64,000 nucleotides of DNA from Lucinisca nassula. Taxonomy: Eukaryota > Mollusca > Bivalvia > Lucinida > Lucinidae. Positions 1 to 9,962 of the stretch are shown in pieces; position 1 is the first letter of the stretch, and every line of letters starts with the position of its first letter. Below the pieces are notes generated by a model. That model ran no database searches. It was given only the letters and a program-made list of their open reading frames with translations, and was not told the origin of the DNA. Location: positions 66,651,396 to 66,715,395 of the forward strand of contig OY757026.1 in NCBI GenBank assembly GCA_963580285.1. The letters are read 5' to 3'. A program made the translations under genes and the position numbers.

Positions 1-756
1 ACCTTGACCTACATGTCATGGCTTGATGAGTTTGAGCCCCCAGAGGCGCGACATAGCCTTCGGCGGCATTCTTGTTTTTGTTTTAGATCTGAAAAGATAT
101 TTGACCCTTAAAGCACCATACAACAACAGGAAACATCATTTCAAATACTTATTTTCTGATTTTTCATAGAAAATCAGGCTTGATATTCCATTTGAATGGT
201 CTGCTAGGCAGACCGTTAAAAAATGAAATGTCAAGCCTGATTTTCTCTGAAAAGAAAAAAAAATAAAACAGCAAAAAAAAAAAAAAAAACAAAAAAAAAC
301 AAGAATGTCATCTTGAAATTTGGCTTAGTGTGTTAAATTTGAGTTTATTCAGGATTTCAAAAAAAAAAAAAATAAAAAAAAAATCTTTTCCTCAGAATGG
401 TGATAAAATTTTTTTGAGTAGAGGCAATCTGTGTGGGTCGTTAGGAGCACAGCAAACCAAGAATTTTTTAAGGATGGCCTTACCTGTTCCTACAGGGTAA
501 TTGGAAATTGATCTAGTGACAGTCTCAAGTTTGTACCTACTCTTCACAAAATATCAAATTTCTACAAAATATTTCGTAGCAAGATTGAAAGAAGTTTTTT
601 TTTTCGTTTGTAAAAAAAAATCTCTTTGTAATGCAGAGATTCTTTTAGGGCCAGTGTCTCAGTTGAATGTGTTTTTCTTAGCAGGTAGTTGCAGGCTTGA
701 TCCCTGCCAATTCCAGCATTTTCTCTGTGCTGATTCAAGATTTGGGAAGTTGTCAG
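1..756. other. Intron sequence with an imperfect hairpin and poly(A) runs
   Basis: No coding exon was seen. The CTDSP exon expected here, with the DxDxT catalytic motif, is absent and must lie upstream of the window. An inverted repeat spans about 160-254: AAAATCAGGCTTGA at 170 pairs with its complement ending at 244, around a central GGTCTGC/GCAGACC palindrome (198-214). A-rich tracts occur at 256-299 and 360-384. Confidence 0.5.
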
Positions 757-953
757 TTAACCCTTCTCTTGCTGAATATTCAGTTTAGCCACACCCATTT
801 CTGTCTTTGAACCAATCAGATTACTTGATGTAATTTATTCCTACAAATTCATAAATTGAATGTCAAACAGTGTAGATCCTGATCAGATGGCTGATCTGGA
901 TCTACACTGTTTGCAAAGATAGGGGTTGTCTTGAACAGCAAGGTAAGAGTTAA
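757..953 (+). mobile_element. Family A MITE (TTAA target, piggyBac-like ends)
   Basis: It is bounded by TTAA at both ends, with terminal inverted repeats CCCTTnTCTTGCTG / CAGCAAGnTAAGnG. The interior has CACACCCATTTCTGTC and the palindromic core CAAACAGTGTAGATCC...GGATCTACACTGTTTG. In this copy the GATCAGATGGC stem is shortened. The TTAA duplication and CCC/GGG ends resemble piggyBac MITEs by established family rules; no transposase is encoded. Confidence 0.75.
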
Positions 954-1269
954 TTATTGTACGAGGGCTGTTTGACATGTTGTGAGCCTCATATTGGAGG
1001 ATTTGAATTTTGTCGGACATATTGTATTATTTTTCAACATAATCCCTTTCAGTATCTATACACTTTTGCCAGCGGTGTTATAGGGCCTCAATGCCACTTT
1101 CATAGAACTCTTTTTCTTGTCTGTTCAGAAAGTCATCCACTGCATAATATAACGTCATCATCGGCCTGAAAGTGCCGGGTGCGTGAAATAGCCATTTTCA
1201 GTTTTGGAAATAAATGAAAGTCCGATGGAGCACATCAGGTGAATAAGGCTGATGCTCAACCAGTTTAAA

Positions 1270-2141
1270 GCCAAATCATGAGTGACAGCCATAGCAATGA
1301 CAGACATGTGAACGGGAGCTTTGTCCTAATGGATCAACACACCTTTAGTGAGCTTTCCGCGGCGCTTAATTTTAATATTGTCCTGTGACTGCGTCAGAAG
1401 TGAAGCATAGAATGTGCCATGGATTGTTTGTCCCTTTTGGAGATAATCTATCAGCAGAATACCATCTGCATCCCAGAAAACCGAGGCCATAACCTTCCCA
1501 GCTGATGGAACAATCTTTGCTTTTTTTGGCGGGGGTGAGCCAGGGTGCTTCCATTGTTTGGATTGTTGTTTGGCACCTGATGGACCCATGTTTTATCCAC
1601 AGTGACTGATCTCTGAAGATTGTTGGTAGGATCTTCCTCAAAAAGGTTAAGATTAGCATGTGATAATGTTTGCCTGGTGTGCTTCTGATCAACTGTCAGA
1701 AGTCTTGGTACCCAGCAGGCCGAAAGCTTTCTCATTGCAAGATCCTCTGTCAGAATGGAATGTACTCTTTCCTGTGAAATTCCAACTCTACTGGCTATAT
1801 ATCTTTCTGTGTTTTGTTTGTTTGTTTGATTTGGGGTTTAACATCCCCGTCAACACTGTAAAGGTCATTTTGGAGACGTTGCTTCCAATTTTGTGGGACT
1901 TTTACCCAACATTGAGATGAAATGACATCTCAAGCCCTGTCACCCAATGAAACCAATATGGTTTATTAGCATGGACGGTCGGCCTCATATCTTTCTGTGA
2001 CTCGTCAATGTCAGTCGTAACATTATCATGGACTTTATTGACTATAATTTCTGGGGTTCCAACATTAACAGGCCTTCCAGGACGGGGGTCATCCTCAAGG
2101 CTCTGTCTGTCGCGCTTAAATTCCGCCACCCAAACTATCAC
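1270..2141 (-). pseudogene. Broken mariner (DD34D) transposase
   Basis: Minus-strand translation gives an N-terminal helix-turn-helix remnant with WVAEFKRDRQSLEDDPRPGRP-like sequence (about 2140-2040). A catalytic segment follows with VTVDKTWVH in place of the usual GDExW, and then WDADGILLIDYL carrying the second Asp. The third-Asp segment reads stop-DKAPVH where active elements have QDNAPVH. Fragments lie in different frames and are split by a SINE at 1812-1986, so this is a dead copy. In intact mariners the protein cuts and pastes at TA sites. Confidence 0.85.
1812..1986 (-). mobile_element. SINE-F, 5'-truncated, inside the mariner
   Basis: The 3' half of SINE-F lies on the minus strand with its (CAAA)n tail at the left (GTTTGTTTGTTTGATTTGGG). 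It is flanked by a perfect 13-bp duplication ATATCTTTCTGTG (1799-1811 and 1987-1999). This shows retroposition into an already resident mariner. Confidence 0.85.
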
Positions 2142-2449
2142 TGAGCATGTGAAGGGGCATCTTTCCCTAATGTTGCTACCATATCATTAGGGATAATCCT
2201 TAGGTGTTAAACTTTTTTTGTGCAAATATTGGATCACTGCTATTTCAGCGATTTTGTGCATTTTGCAAAATCTGTTTGTCTTCTTTACTTTGGATTGCTA
2301 CCTCATCGATATAAACTGACCAAATAAGACCAGTCCTTGGGTACACAGCCCTATATAGTTTGAGAATAGAAGGACTTAAAAGAACATCCCTGATACCTTT
2401 AATACGAGGCTCACAACATATCAATCAGCCCTTGTAAGACGGTGCACAG

Positions 2450-2650
2450 TACTGATTTACTGCCTGGTAAACCGCTTAGAAGGTCTAAGCCTGCCTTAGG
2501 CAAAGTTGTGCAAGTCGAACCGTCCCTGCAATTATAAAGTAATCTTTTTAATTTGGGCGGTAGGCCTTGAGATGTTGTTTTGTCTCAAATGTTGGATATT
2601 TGTTCCACAAAATTGGAAGCAACTTCTCCAAAAGTCATTGCAGCAAAAAG
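2450..2650 (+). mobile_element. SINE-F, diverged copy
   Basis: It matches the middle and 3' part of SINE-F (CTGGTAAACCGCTTAGAAGG, then TTGGGCGGTAGGCCTTGAG, then ACAAAATTGGAAGCAAC). It is more degraded than other copies and has no clear tail or target duplication, so it is probably old. Confidence 0.65.
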
Positions 2651-2672
2651 TTTGGAGCCAGTTTAGACTGTT

Positions 2673-2835
2673 CAGGGGTGTAAAATTCCACTCGCCCGCT
2701 CGCATTTGCGAGTAAGTTTTTAGGCAGGGCGAGTAAGTTTGCAAATTTGACCTTACTTTTTCTTCATTTTTAGCACCTAAATGAAAAGTTTAGGCGATGA
2801 GGGCGAGTAAGTTTGAGGGAAATTTTACACCTCTG
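2673..2835. mobile_element. Short hAT-like MITE (CAGGGGTGTAAAATT ends)
   Basis: The ends are AGGGGTGTAAAATT and AATTTTACACCTCTG, with CTGTTC on both flanks as a short target duplication. The interior repeats GCGAGTAAGTTT. A second copy sits at 24280-24446. The CAGGGGTG terminus is typical of hAT elements, but the duplication seen is about 6 bp rather than 8, so the assignment is tentative. Confidence 0.65.
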
Positions 2836-2876
2836 CTGTTCCTAGAGGAGAAGTCTGCTTAAGGTTCACAATGTTT

Positions 2877-3210
2877 GCCTGTATCCAAAAATATTTTTGA
2901 AAGATATACAATCTTGAATACAGAGCAGAGGACATAAACAGACGGCATTCTCAGATGCAGTTTTTCTTGATACGGTAAAAATTCGGACACCTTGAGACTT
3001 GCTGTAAATCTCCTAAAACATTAACAAATTTGTTTCATGATCCTGCAGGGAGTCTAAAAGGTGCAGACAGAATGGCAAACAGTGTGGAAACTTATCAGAC
3101 TGCTCCTGGAGGAGCAGTCTGATCAGGGTCCACACTGATTGCTGCAGTGACCTTTTTATGTAACTAGCAGACAACCAAGCTGATGATAATTGTTGCGAAT
3201 GACATGTTAA
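2877..3210 (+). mobile_element. Chimeric MITE: B end, H left arm, B right arm
   Basis: 2877-2970 matches the end of a reversed B element. From 2975 the sequence is the outer arm of family H (TACGGTAAAAATTCGGAC, then GGAGTCTAAAAGGTGCAGAC). After the shared hairpin (GATCAGACTGCTCC type, 3095-3125) it continues as the B right arm and ends in TTAA at 3207. The switch between families lies at the shared palindrome. The last base is 35 bp upstream of a CTDSP exon. Confidence 0.65.
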
Positions 3211-3244
3211 GTATAAACTATACTCTGTTTATTTCTGTTTTCAG

Positions 3245-3394
3245 CCAATTAGTAATGCTGATTTTATAGTACCCGTGGAAATAGATGGCACTGTGCACCA
3301 GGTCTATGTTTTAAAGCGACCATTCGTTGACGAGTTTTTAAAGAAGATGGGTGAACTGTTTGAATGTGTCTTGTTTACTGCTAGTCTCGCAAAG
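3245..3394 (+). CDS. CTDSPL: SCP/CTDSP CTD small phosphatase, internal exon (FTASLAK)
   Basis: This 50-codon, phase-0 exon is preceded by TTTTCAG and followed by GTAAGT. It encodes [20 protein letters not shown] followed by [11 protein letters not shown] and [15 protein letters not shown], almost residue for residue the vertebrate CTDSP1/2/L family. Known family roles: the segment forms the insertion that makes the hydrophobic substrate pocket, and the Thr of FTAS is HAD motif II. These nuclear Mg-dependent phosphatases remove phosphate from Ser5 of the RNA polymerase II CTD and from REST. The DLDET catalytic exon is outside the window. The choice among CTDSP1, 2 and L cannot be made here; the symbol names the family. 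Confidence 0.95.
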
Positions 3395-3405
3395 GTAAGT
3401 TACTC

Positions 3406-3618
3406 TTAAGCCTTGTCCTGCTGCATATTTAAATAAGCCACACCCACTACTGATTGTCAACCAATCAGATTACTTGATGCAAATTATTGCAACAAATTCG
3501 TAAACTGAATGATAAACAATGAAGATCCTGATCAGATGGCTTCTTCAGTAGCCATCTGATCTGGATCTGCATTGTTTGAAAGATAAGACATATCTGGGCT
3601 CAGCAGGAAAAGGGTTAA
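3406..3618 (+). mobile_element. Family A MITE, 11 bp after a splice donor
   Basis: TTAA at 3406-3409 and 3615-3618 bounds CCTTGTCCTGCTG...CAGCAGGAAAAGG ends. The core has GATCAGATGGCTTC / AGCCATCTGATC flanked by CAATGAAGATCC and GGATCTGCATTG. The right TTAA is shared with the next element. Confidence 0.8.
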
Positions 3619-3867
3619 CCTTTAAAACATCAAGAAAAACTACATCTGAAATGTCGTCTGCTTATGTCATCTGCTGAATTTCTTTTTTTGCAAATTTTTT
3701 AAAAAAATATTTTTGCATTCAGGCAAACAGTGTGGGCCCAGATCAGACTGCTCCTACAGGAGCAGTCTGATCTGGGTCCACACTGTTTGCAAAAAAAAAT
3801 ACTTTTAAGGTAACTGGCAGATGGCAAAGCAGACGACAGTTGTCGTGATTGGCATTTTATGGGTTAA
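3615..3867 (+). mobile_element. Family B MITE, abutting an A element
   Basis: It starts at the TTAA shared with the A copy and ends GGCATTTTATGGGTTAA. The interior has GTCGTCTGCTTATGTCATC, then GGCAAACAGTGTGGGCCC and the stem GATCAGACTGCTCC / GGAGCAGTCTGATC (3744-3773), then the mirror half with GCAGACGACAGTTGTCG. Confidence 0.8.
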
Positions 3868-3894
3868 AGTAGGTGTTGTGAGTGTTAATGGGCC

Positions 3895-4082
3895 TCCATG
3901 ACTTAGTGGGTAAGAGCTCTTTATCTTTAGGTCTCTCATTGTGGTTTGGAGCCTCATTGGTTAGATGTGGAATGCCAAGTTCTGCAATGGAAGGTCAGGT
4001 AGTTTTTCTCCGGGAACTCAGGTTTTTGCCCACTTCTGACTAATGATCAGATCTAAATAATTGAAACAATCTTGAAAGGGCC
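3895..4082 (+). mobile_element. SINE-W (tRNA-like head)
   Basis: It begins GCCTCCATGACTTAGTGGG, with a B-box-like GGTTTGGAGCC near 3953. It continues GATGTGGAATGCCAAGTTC and TTGCCCACTTCTGACTAATG, ending with CTTGAAAGGGC. The same order of blocks recurs at 20475, 23972 (minus) and 27590. No target duplication was identified. Confidence 0.65.
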
Positions 4083-4221
4083 GTGAAACCTAAACCCCTA
4101 AAATTGTTTTGATCGTTAGCAGACATCATTAAGAAAAAAAAAATCAACAACATATTTTGCTTGACATTTGCCAAGCGAGCAGTTCACATTAAAATTTAAA
4201 GCCAGGCTTTCTTCTCTCAAC

Positions 4222-4941
4222 TTAAACCCATTGCATGCGGGAAACCCCTAAAGGGGTACCTTGGCAAACAGTGCAGGCCCAGAGCAGACGCTGCAGAACG
4301 CGACATCTGATCAGTGGCTGCACTATTTGCTAACAGAATTTTTCGTCAAAAATAGAATAAAAATGAAGAAATGGGCCTGACATCCCTTATATGGCAAATG
4401 GACTTGTCCAGCATGTAGCTTCGCCCCTGCCATCGGGACTTGGAGAAAATAGATTGGGCTGCATGATGCTTCCACGCAGAGATGAATCTGAGCACACACA
4501 AGTACAGTCCAACCTGTATTAAGCAAGCAACTAAGGGATAACCAAAATGTGCTTGCTTAGGACAGGTGCTTGCCTAATACATGTGACACATTTGCCTTTT
4601 TGGGGAACTGAATGCCTGCTTGCTTAAGACAGGTTGCTTGCTTAATAAAGGTGGCCGCTAAGACAGGTGTTACTGTACTGGTAAACCGCTTAGAAGGACT
4701 AAGCCTGCCCAGGCAAAGCAGTGTGAGTCAGATCCTCCAGTGCATATAAGCATATAAACCTTCTGGTTTCATTGGGTCGCAGGGGTTGAGAAGTCATTTC
4801 ATCTCAGTGTCTGGTAAAATGCCACAAAATTGGAAGCAATGTCCCAAAATGAACTAAATAGTGTTGACAGGGATGTTAAACCCTAATTCAAATAAAAAAC
4901 CAACATGTAGCAAAGGATGAGTTGACTAGTGTACAATTGGT
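4222..4941 (+). mobile_element. Family C MITE split by SINE-F carrying a further MITE
   Basis: The left C half (4222-4409) has TTAAACCCATTGCATGC and the core GGCAAACAGTGCAGGCCC with a mutated GACGC...GCG stem. The right half resumes at about 4912 with GGATGAGTTGACTAGTG. SINE-F (about 4418-4903) lies between, flanked by CATGTAGC. Inside the SINE a 173-bp TA-MITE (4503-4677) has ends ACAGTCCAACCTGTATTAAG and TGTTACTGT. This makes three layers. Confidence 0.7.
4418..4903 (+). mobile_element. SINE-F with internal TA-MITE at 4503-4677
   Basis: The head (GCCATCGGGACTTGGAGAAA) and body (TACTGGTAAACCGCTTAGAA) of SINE-F are separated at a TA by an element of about 175 bp. That element's sequence is a repeated GCTTGCTTAAGACAGG motif, and its ends are imperfect inverted repeats. 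The SINE tail reads GGGATGTTAAACCC then A-rich sequence. Confidence 0.7.
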
Positions 4942-5027
4942 TATAATTCAAGAAGCAAACAGAACTTAGCAAATTAAAGTCTTGTAATTATAGACACAGA
5001 AACTTGAGGCATGGTACCATTCAAGCA

Positions 5028-5096
5028 GCGAACACGAAGGCGCTGATCAGACTGCGCGGATGCGCAGTCTGATCAGCGCCTTTGTTGTTCGCAAAG
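5028..5096. repeat. Family L perfect-stem hairpin
   Basis: GCGAACACGAAGGCGCTGAT is mirrored by GATCAGCGCCTTTGTTGTTCGC around GCGCGGATGCGC. A related hairpin (GCAGAACAGACTGCGC) occurs at 28122-28192. It is probably the centre of another MITE family; outer ends were not resolved. Confidence 0.65.
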
Positions 5097-5453
5097 ACAG
5101 TTTTTTTATGACATGACTTATGCGTCTGTTGATTCTAATATGAAGCCAGAGAACCATAGATAGCCTGTGTTTTATCTGGTTTCATCTAAATGTGTTGGTC
5201 GTGACGGCGCATTTATTGTGTTAAATAATTCCGCTTTCGCAGACTGATTTTACGGTCGGTATTCTCGGGGGGAAAATAATTCGATCAGAAATTTTGTTAC
5301 TTCTGTGATATTCAGAGAGGAAGACATAAAGTGCTTGTACACTACATGGGGGAACTCATATATTTGACCATTTCCAGCAAAATTCATGAAACGAGTCTTT
5401 GGCAAGTTTCGTAAATTCACAGCTCCTGATTGAAGGAGGAGGAACAATGATCA

Positions 5454-5632
5454 TTAACCCATTGTATACTAGTGGATTCTTCCATTGCTGTATGTTGGAC
5501 AAGTCCATTTGTCATATAAGGGGTGTCAGGCATATTTTTTCATTTTTATTCTATTTTGGTTGGAAAATTCTGATCTGGGCCTACACTGTTTGCCAAGGTA
5601 CCCCTTTCGGGCTTCCCGCATGCAAAAGATAA
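5454..5632 (-). mobile_element. Family C MITE lacking its hairpin
   Basis: Reverse-orientation C sequence (TTAACCCATTGTATACTAG, then TTGGACAAGTCCATTTGTC) runs directly into GATCTGGGCCTACACTGTTTG. One stem arm and the loop are missing. Hairpin loss at the palindrome is the simplest explanation. Confidence 0.65.
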
Positions 5633-5654
5633 TTTTTGTAAAGTCTTGTTACAA

Positions 5655-6505
5655 ACATATATTAAGTACCCACAAAATACATATAAATAAGAAAAAGAAT
5701 CCCAGAATAATCCTGGTCTTGCTTCATTTTCTGTGATGGGTGATAGATGGCCATTAATTGCAGGTGTACATTGCATTACGCATACACTTCAGATCATGTA
5801 ACAGATGGACAAGGCCTGTTGTCATTACAGCAGCTTAGGGCAGAGGGTGAATGTTGTTATTTCTTCTGTTTCTACACTTACATTCATCTCCTCTTCCCTG
5901 ACTTTCATACCCTCTACTGTCTCTTCAATCCCTATTCTCAGGGCTTGGCTGCATAATGCTTCCACGCAGAGCTGAATCTGACCACACACGAGTACTGGTA
6001 AACCGCTTAGAGTATCTAAGCCTGCCCAGGCAAAGCAGTGCGAGTCGGCCCGACCATGCTTATAAACCCTGTTGGTTTCATCGGGCAACAGGGCTTGACA
6101 GGTCATTTCATCTTAATGTCAGGTAAAAGTCCCACAAAATTGGAAGCAACGTCTCCAAAATGACCTGTACAGTGTTGACGAGGACATTAAACCTCAAATC
6201 AAACAAATTTCAAGTATCCACAAAATACATATAAATTTTATAAGAAAAAGAAACCCTGAATTATCCCGGTCTTGCTTCATTTTCTGTGGCCATTAATCGC
6301 AGGTGTACATTGCACTATGCAAACACTTCAGATTTGCGGGAGGAAAGCCTTCTCGTATATCTTGTAACAGATGGACAAGGCCTGCTGTCATTACAGCAGC
6401 TTAGGGCAGAGGGGGAATGTTGTTATTTTTTCTGTTTCTACACTCAACATTTATTTTCTCTGTCTCCTCTGTCCCTCACTTTCATACCCTCTACTGTCTC
6501 TTCTA
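5655..6505 (+). repeat. Direct duplication (about 285 bp) flanking a SINE-F
   Basis: 5655-5935 and 6214-6505 share ACAAAATACATATAAAT, CTTGCTTCATTTTCTGTG, ACAGATGGACAAGGCCTG and TCATACCCTCTACTGTCTC with scattered differences. The second copy has a 24-bp insertion. SINE-F (about 5936-6213, GCTGCATAATGCTTCCACGC to CAAATCAAACAAA) lies between them. The sequence itself is not recognised. Confidence 0.75.
5936..6213 (+). mobile_element. SINE-F, 5'-truncated
   Basis: It starts at GGGCTTGGCTGCATAATG and runs through AGTACTGGTAAACCGCTTAG and GGCTTGACAGGTCATTTC to the tail GACATTAAACCTCAAATC plus CAAA. It separates the two arms of the direct duplication. Confidence 0.8.
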
Positions 6506-6513
6506 TCTCTTTT

Positions 6514-7565
6514 TATGCCCCCGGAATCTAAGATTCTGGGGGGCATATAGTTTTTGGTCTGTCCGTCTGTTTGTCCGTTTGTCTGTTTGTCCGTTTGTCC
6601 GTTTCTCCGTCTGCAAAAACTTTAACATTGGGCATAACTTTTGAATGGTAAGTGGTACAGCTTTCATACTTCACATGTGCATTCCTTGTCACAAGACCTT
6701 TCAAGAGGTACCATAAATTTTGACCTCGTGACCTTCACCTTGAGATTTGACCTACTTTTGGCCTCCTTTTTAAAAACTTTAACATTGGCCATAACTTTTG
6801 ATTGGTAAGTGATAGAGCTTTCATATTTCACATGTGCATTCCTTGTCACAAGACCTTTCTATTGGTACTATAATTTTTGACCTCATGACCTTGACCTTGG
6901 CATATGACCTACTTTTTTAAAAACTTTAACATTGGCCATAACTTTTGATTGGTAAGTGATAGAGCTTTCATATTTCACATGTGCATTCCTTGTCACAAGA
7001 CCTTTCTATTGGTACTATAATTTTTGACCTCATGACCTTGACCTTGGCATTTGACCTACTTTTTAAAAACTTTAACATTGGCCGTAACGTTTGATTGGTA
7101 AATGGTAGAGCTTTCATATTTCACGTGCATTCCTTGTCACAAGACCTTTCTAATGGTACCATAATTTTTGACCTCATGACCTTGACCTTGATGTTTGACC
7201 TACTTTTTAAAAACTTTAACATTGGCCATAACTTTTGATTGGTAAATGGTAGGGCTTTCATATTTCACATGTGCATTCCTTGTCACAAGACCTTTCTAGT
7301 GGTACCATAATTTTTGACCTTGTGACTTTGACCTTGATGTTTGACCTACTTTTTAAAAACTTTAATATAGTCCATAACTTTTGATTGGTAAGTGATAGAG
7401 CTTTCATATTTCACATGTGTATTCTTTCTCACAAGACCTTTCCAGTGGTACCATAATTTTTTACCTCGTGACCTTGTGGCCTCAACCATGACATACTTTA
7501 GTGATGGGGCTTTCATATTGCACAGGCGCTGTCCGGGGGCATCGGTGTTTCACAAACACATCTTG
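6514..7565 (+). mobile_element. Hairpin-headed minisatellite element, 145-bp units
   Basis: The left end is a hairpin TATGCCCCCGGAATC...GATTCTGGGGGGCATA (6515-6550). It is followed by (TCCGTYTG)n to about 6612 and then six tandem units of 144-147 bp. Unit starts AAAACTTTAACATTG lie near 6616, 6772, 6916, 7063, 7208 and 7354. The right end is CCGGGGGCATCGGTGTTTC. This layout resembles the bivalve 'pearl' / non-autonomous Helitron-like elements, which is an inference from architecture only. Confidence 0.7.
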
Positions 7566-7782
7566 TTTCCCTTTCTCTTGGAGACGACACAAAATTATCC
7601 ACAGAGGTTGACAATCAGTCAGTACGGTAATACAGATGTGCTGGATAATATTTCCTGTTCTGTTTTGAAGCTTCAGATGAACTTTTTCAGCAGAAAAGCT
7701 CATTTTATACAGTCATGACACAAGGCACCGCTTAAGTACTCAGACCAAGGTCTTTTCTGTCAACCTGAAATAGTCCTTGGTT

Positions 7783-8013
7783 TTAACCCATTGTAGGTGG
7801 GGAAACCTCTAGAGGGGCACCTTGGCAAACAGTGCATGCCCTGATCAGACGCCGCATAATGCGGCGTCTGATCAGGGCCTGCACTATTTGCTAACAGAAT
7901 TTTCCATTAAAAATAAAATAAAAACGAAAAAACAGATCTGACACCCCTTATATGACAAATGGACTTGTCCAACATACATCAATGGAAAAGTCCACTAGCA
8001 TACAATGGGTTAA
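7783..8013 (+). mobile_element. Family C MITE, intact reference copy
   Basis: TTAACCCATTGTA at the left mirrors TACAATGGGTTAA at the right. The centre is GATCAGACGCCGCATAATGC with its complement GCGGCGTCTGATC, inside CAAACAGTGCATGCCCT and AGGGCCTGCACTATTTGC. Every diagnostic block of the family is present. Confidence 0.85.
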
Positions 8014-8518
8014 AGTGCCTAGCAAAAACTGATCAGCCTGCACATTCGATGAGCCTGCACAAATGTGCAGACTGATCTGAGTCTTCCTGGGCGCTTACTG
8101 CAAAAAGCAAGCTTTCACAGGAAGTGATTTAATTTCAGAAACATGACAATTTCTAAGGTGTCTGTGACATTTCTTGGCGGTATTATATGTCGCAGACAGC
8201 CTCCGGATGTCTGTATAGAGAAAAAAGTGTCATTAGACCTACAGAATTATGCAACAAGGGCAATAATAAGACCATGTTTATGTAATTGCCTTACAATTTG
8301 AAATAGAATATTGTCCTTATTTGGGTTTTGCATCCATTCTGCTGTATTGCACTTTATTCAGCTCACACCAAAGGTTGGTGCAAAAGTGCAGTGAAGCTTT
8401 CAGCGCCAGGCGTTCAACTGAGGGCAAGGACCTGTTGTGCTTGCAGCATTTGTGAAAGTTAATGACCGGCCTGACTTGACCTTAGAGTTGCCTCCCCTGA
8501 AGGTGTATCCAGTTCCCC
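8014..8518. other. Intronic gap, little recognised
   Basis: A weak hairpin resembling family K occurs at about 8030-8100 (CTGATCAGCCTGCAC ... GTGCAGACTGATCTG). Apart from this no repeat boundary, exon or RNA gene was seen. Confidence 0.4.
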
Positions 8519-9056
8519 TTGACGCATAAAAGGGCGAGAAAAACTACATCTGAAATTATCTTCTGCTTATGTTTTCTGCTGACTCTTCTTGCAAACTTTT
8601 TTGAAAATATTTTTGCATACAGGCAAACGGCTGCATGATGCTTCCAAGCAGAGCTGAAACCTACTGCACACGAGTACTCGTAAACCGCTAAGAGGATCTA
8701 AGCCTGCCCAGGCAAAGCGGTGCTAGTAAGACCGTCCATGCTGATAAACCCTATTGGTTTCATTGGGCGAGAGGGCTTGAAATGTCATTTCTTCTCCGTG
8801 TTGTGTAAAAGTCCCACAAAATTGGAAGCAACATCTCCAAAATGACCTATTCAGTGTTACCGGGGACGTTAAACCTCAAATCAAACAAAACAAGCAAACA
8901 AACAAAGCATACAGGCGAACAGTGTGGATCCAGATCAGACTGCTCCTAGAGGAGCAGTCTGATCTGGGTCCACACAGTTTGCCAAAATGAGGTTTAAAGT
9001 AACCAGCAGACGACAAAGCAGTCGACAATTGTTGTGATTGGCATTTTATGGGTTAA
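8519..9056 (+). mobile_element. Family B MITE split by SINE-F
   Basis: The left B arm (GGGCGAGAAAAACTACATC) is separated from the hairpin half (GATCAGACTGCTCCTAGAGG, 8933 on) by a SINE at 8629-8906. The right end is TTTTATGGGTTAA at 9056. The left TTAA is degenerate. Confidence 0.75.
8629..8906 (+). mobile_element. SINE-F with 14-bp target duplication
   Basis: It is flanked by GCATACAGGCAAAC (8615-8628) and GCATACAGGCGAAC (8907-8920). The copy is 5'-truncated at GGCTGCATGATGCTTCC and ends in CAAACAAAACAAGCAAACAA. The duplicated bases are part of the B palindrome region, so the SINE entered a resident B element. Confidence 0.85.
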
Positions 9057-9273
9057 GATCTTCTAGACATAACAAAAATGAAGATTTTGCTGGTTATAAC
9101 AGGATAAGCTAACTGGGTTATCATCCAAAGGATACCGTTATGACCAAGGAGATAGTGGTATTTTCTCATCAATATTACGATGTTGGCTTGAAAACATACA
9201 GTCGTGCACATACAAAAATGGCCATTATTTTGCCTATGTTTATAAATTTGTCCATGTAAAATGTCAAGATTCC

Positions 9274-9518
9274 TTAACCCTTAAGATGCCGAGAAATCTT
9301 CATCTGAAAATGGCGTCTGCTTATGTCGTCTGCTGATTTGTTTTGCAAACTTATTAAAAATATTTTCACATACAGGCAAACAGTGTGGGCCCAAATCAGA
9401 CTGCTCCTACAGCACAGTCTGATCTGGGTCCGCACTGTTTGCAAAAAAATTACTTTTAAGGTAACCAGCAGATGACAAAGCAGATGACAATTGTTGTGAT
9501 TGGCATTTTATGGGTTAA
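9274..9518 (+). mobile_element. Family B MITE, near intact
   Basis: TTAACCCTTAAGATGCCGAG forms the left end and GGCATTTTATGGGTTAA the right. The centre has ACAGTGTGGGCCCAAATC, GACTGCTCCTACAGCACAGTC and GGGTCCGCACTGTTTGC; one stem arm has lost a few bases. Confidence 0.8.
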
Positions 9519-9751
9519 AAAGTATCTTTAAGGGGGTATATTTCTTAAGTGGAAACACAGTGAAAAATCTGTTCATGTCGTGTAAATATTGTTAAGGCTA
9601 GTCAGTAGTAAGAACATGCATAATGAAAAATTGATTTATAAAAGAAAAAGATCTGTTAATTATTGAATCAGTCGTTCTTATGCATGTATTTAGCTATGTA
9701 AAAAGTGCTACCTTCAAAGTTTGTCACTTTTTCAGCGCTTGTATGGATGTA

Positions 9752-9962
9752 TATTCAGTGAAATTCCGCTATTAAGACCACCTGAATTCAAGACTAATTC
9801 TCCTTTTGAAAGCTTATTAAAGTATGTTGCAACTATTCTTTCTTTGTGTTTTCTGCATACAGTGTCCTTTGGTCAGAGACAACATTTGGGACTGTTCAAA
9901 AGTGGTCTTAAAGACCACTTTTGAACAGCCCCAAATATGGTCTTAATATAGGAATTTTACTG
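9752..9962 (-). mobile_element. Family E MITE (TA target)
   Basis: The ends are TCAGTGAAATTCCGCTATT and AATATAGGAATTTTACTGA, imperfect inverted repeats. The hairpin is GGGACTGTTCAAAAGTGGTC / GACCACTTTTGAACAGCCCC (9889-9933). Its right half is contained in the 450-bp tandem duplication that follows. Confidence 0.75.

Larger units (their letters stand above)
960..2436 (-). mobile_element. Decayed mariner-family transposon, interrupted by a SINE
   Basis: The ends are about 35-bp inverted repeats (ACGAGGGCTGTTTGACATG at the left; its near complement ending ATCAGCCCTTGT at the right), each beside a TA dinucleotide. Without the 175-bp SINE insert the length is about 1.3 kb, the usual mariner size. 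Pieces of transposase are read on the minus strand in several frames. Confidence 0.85.
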
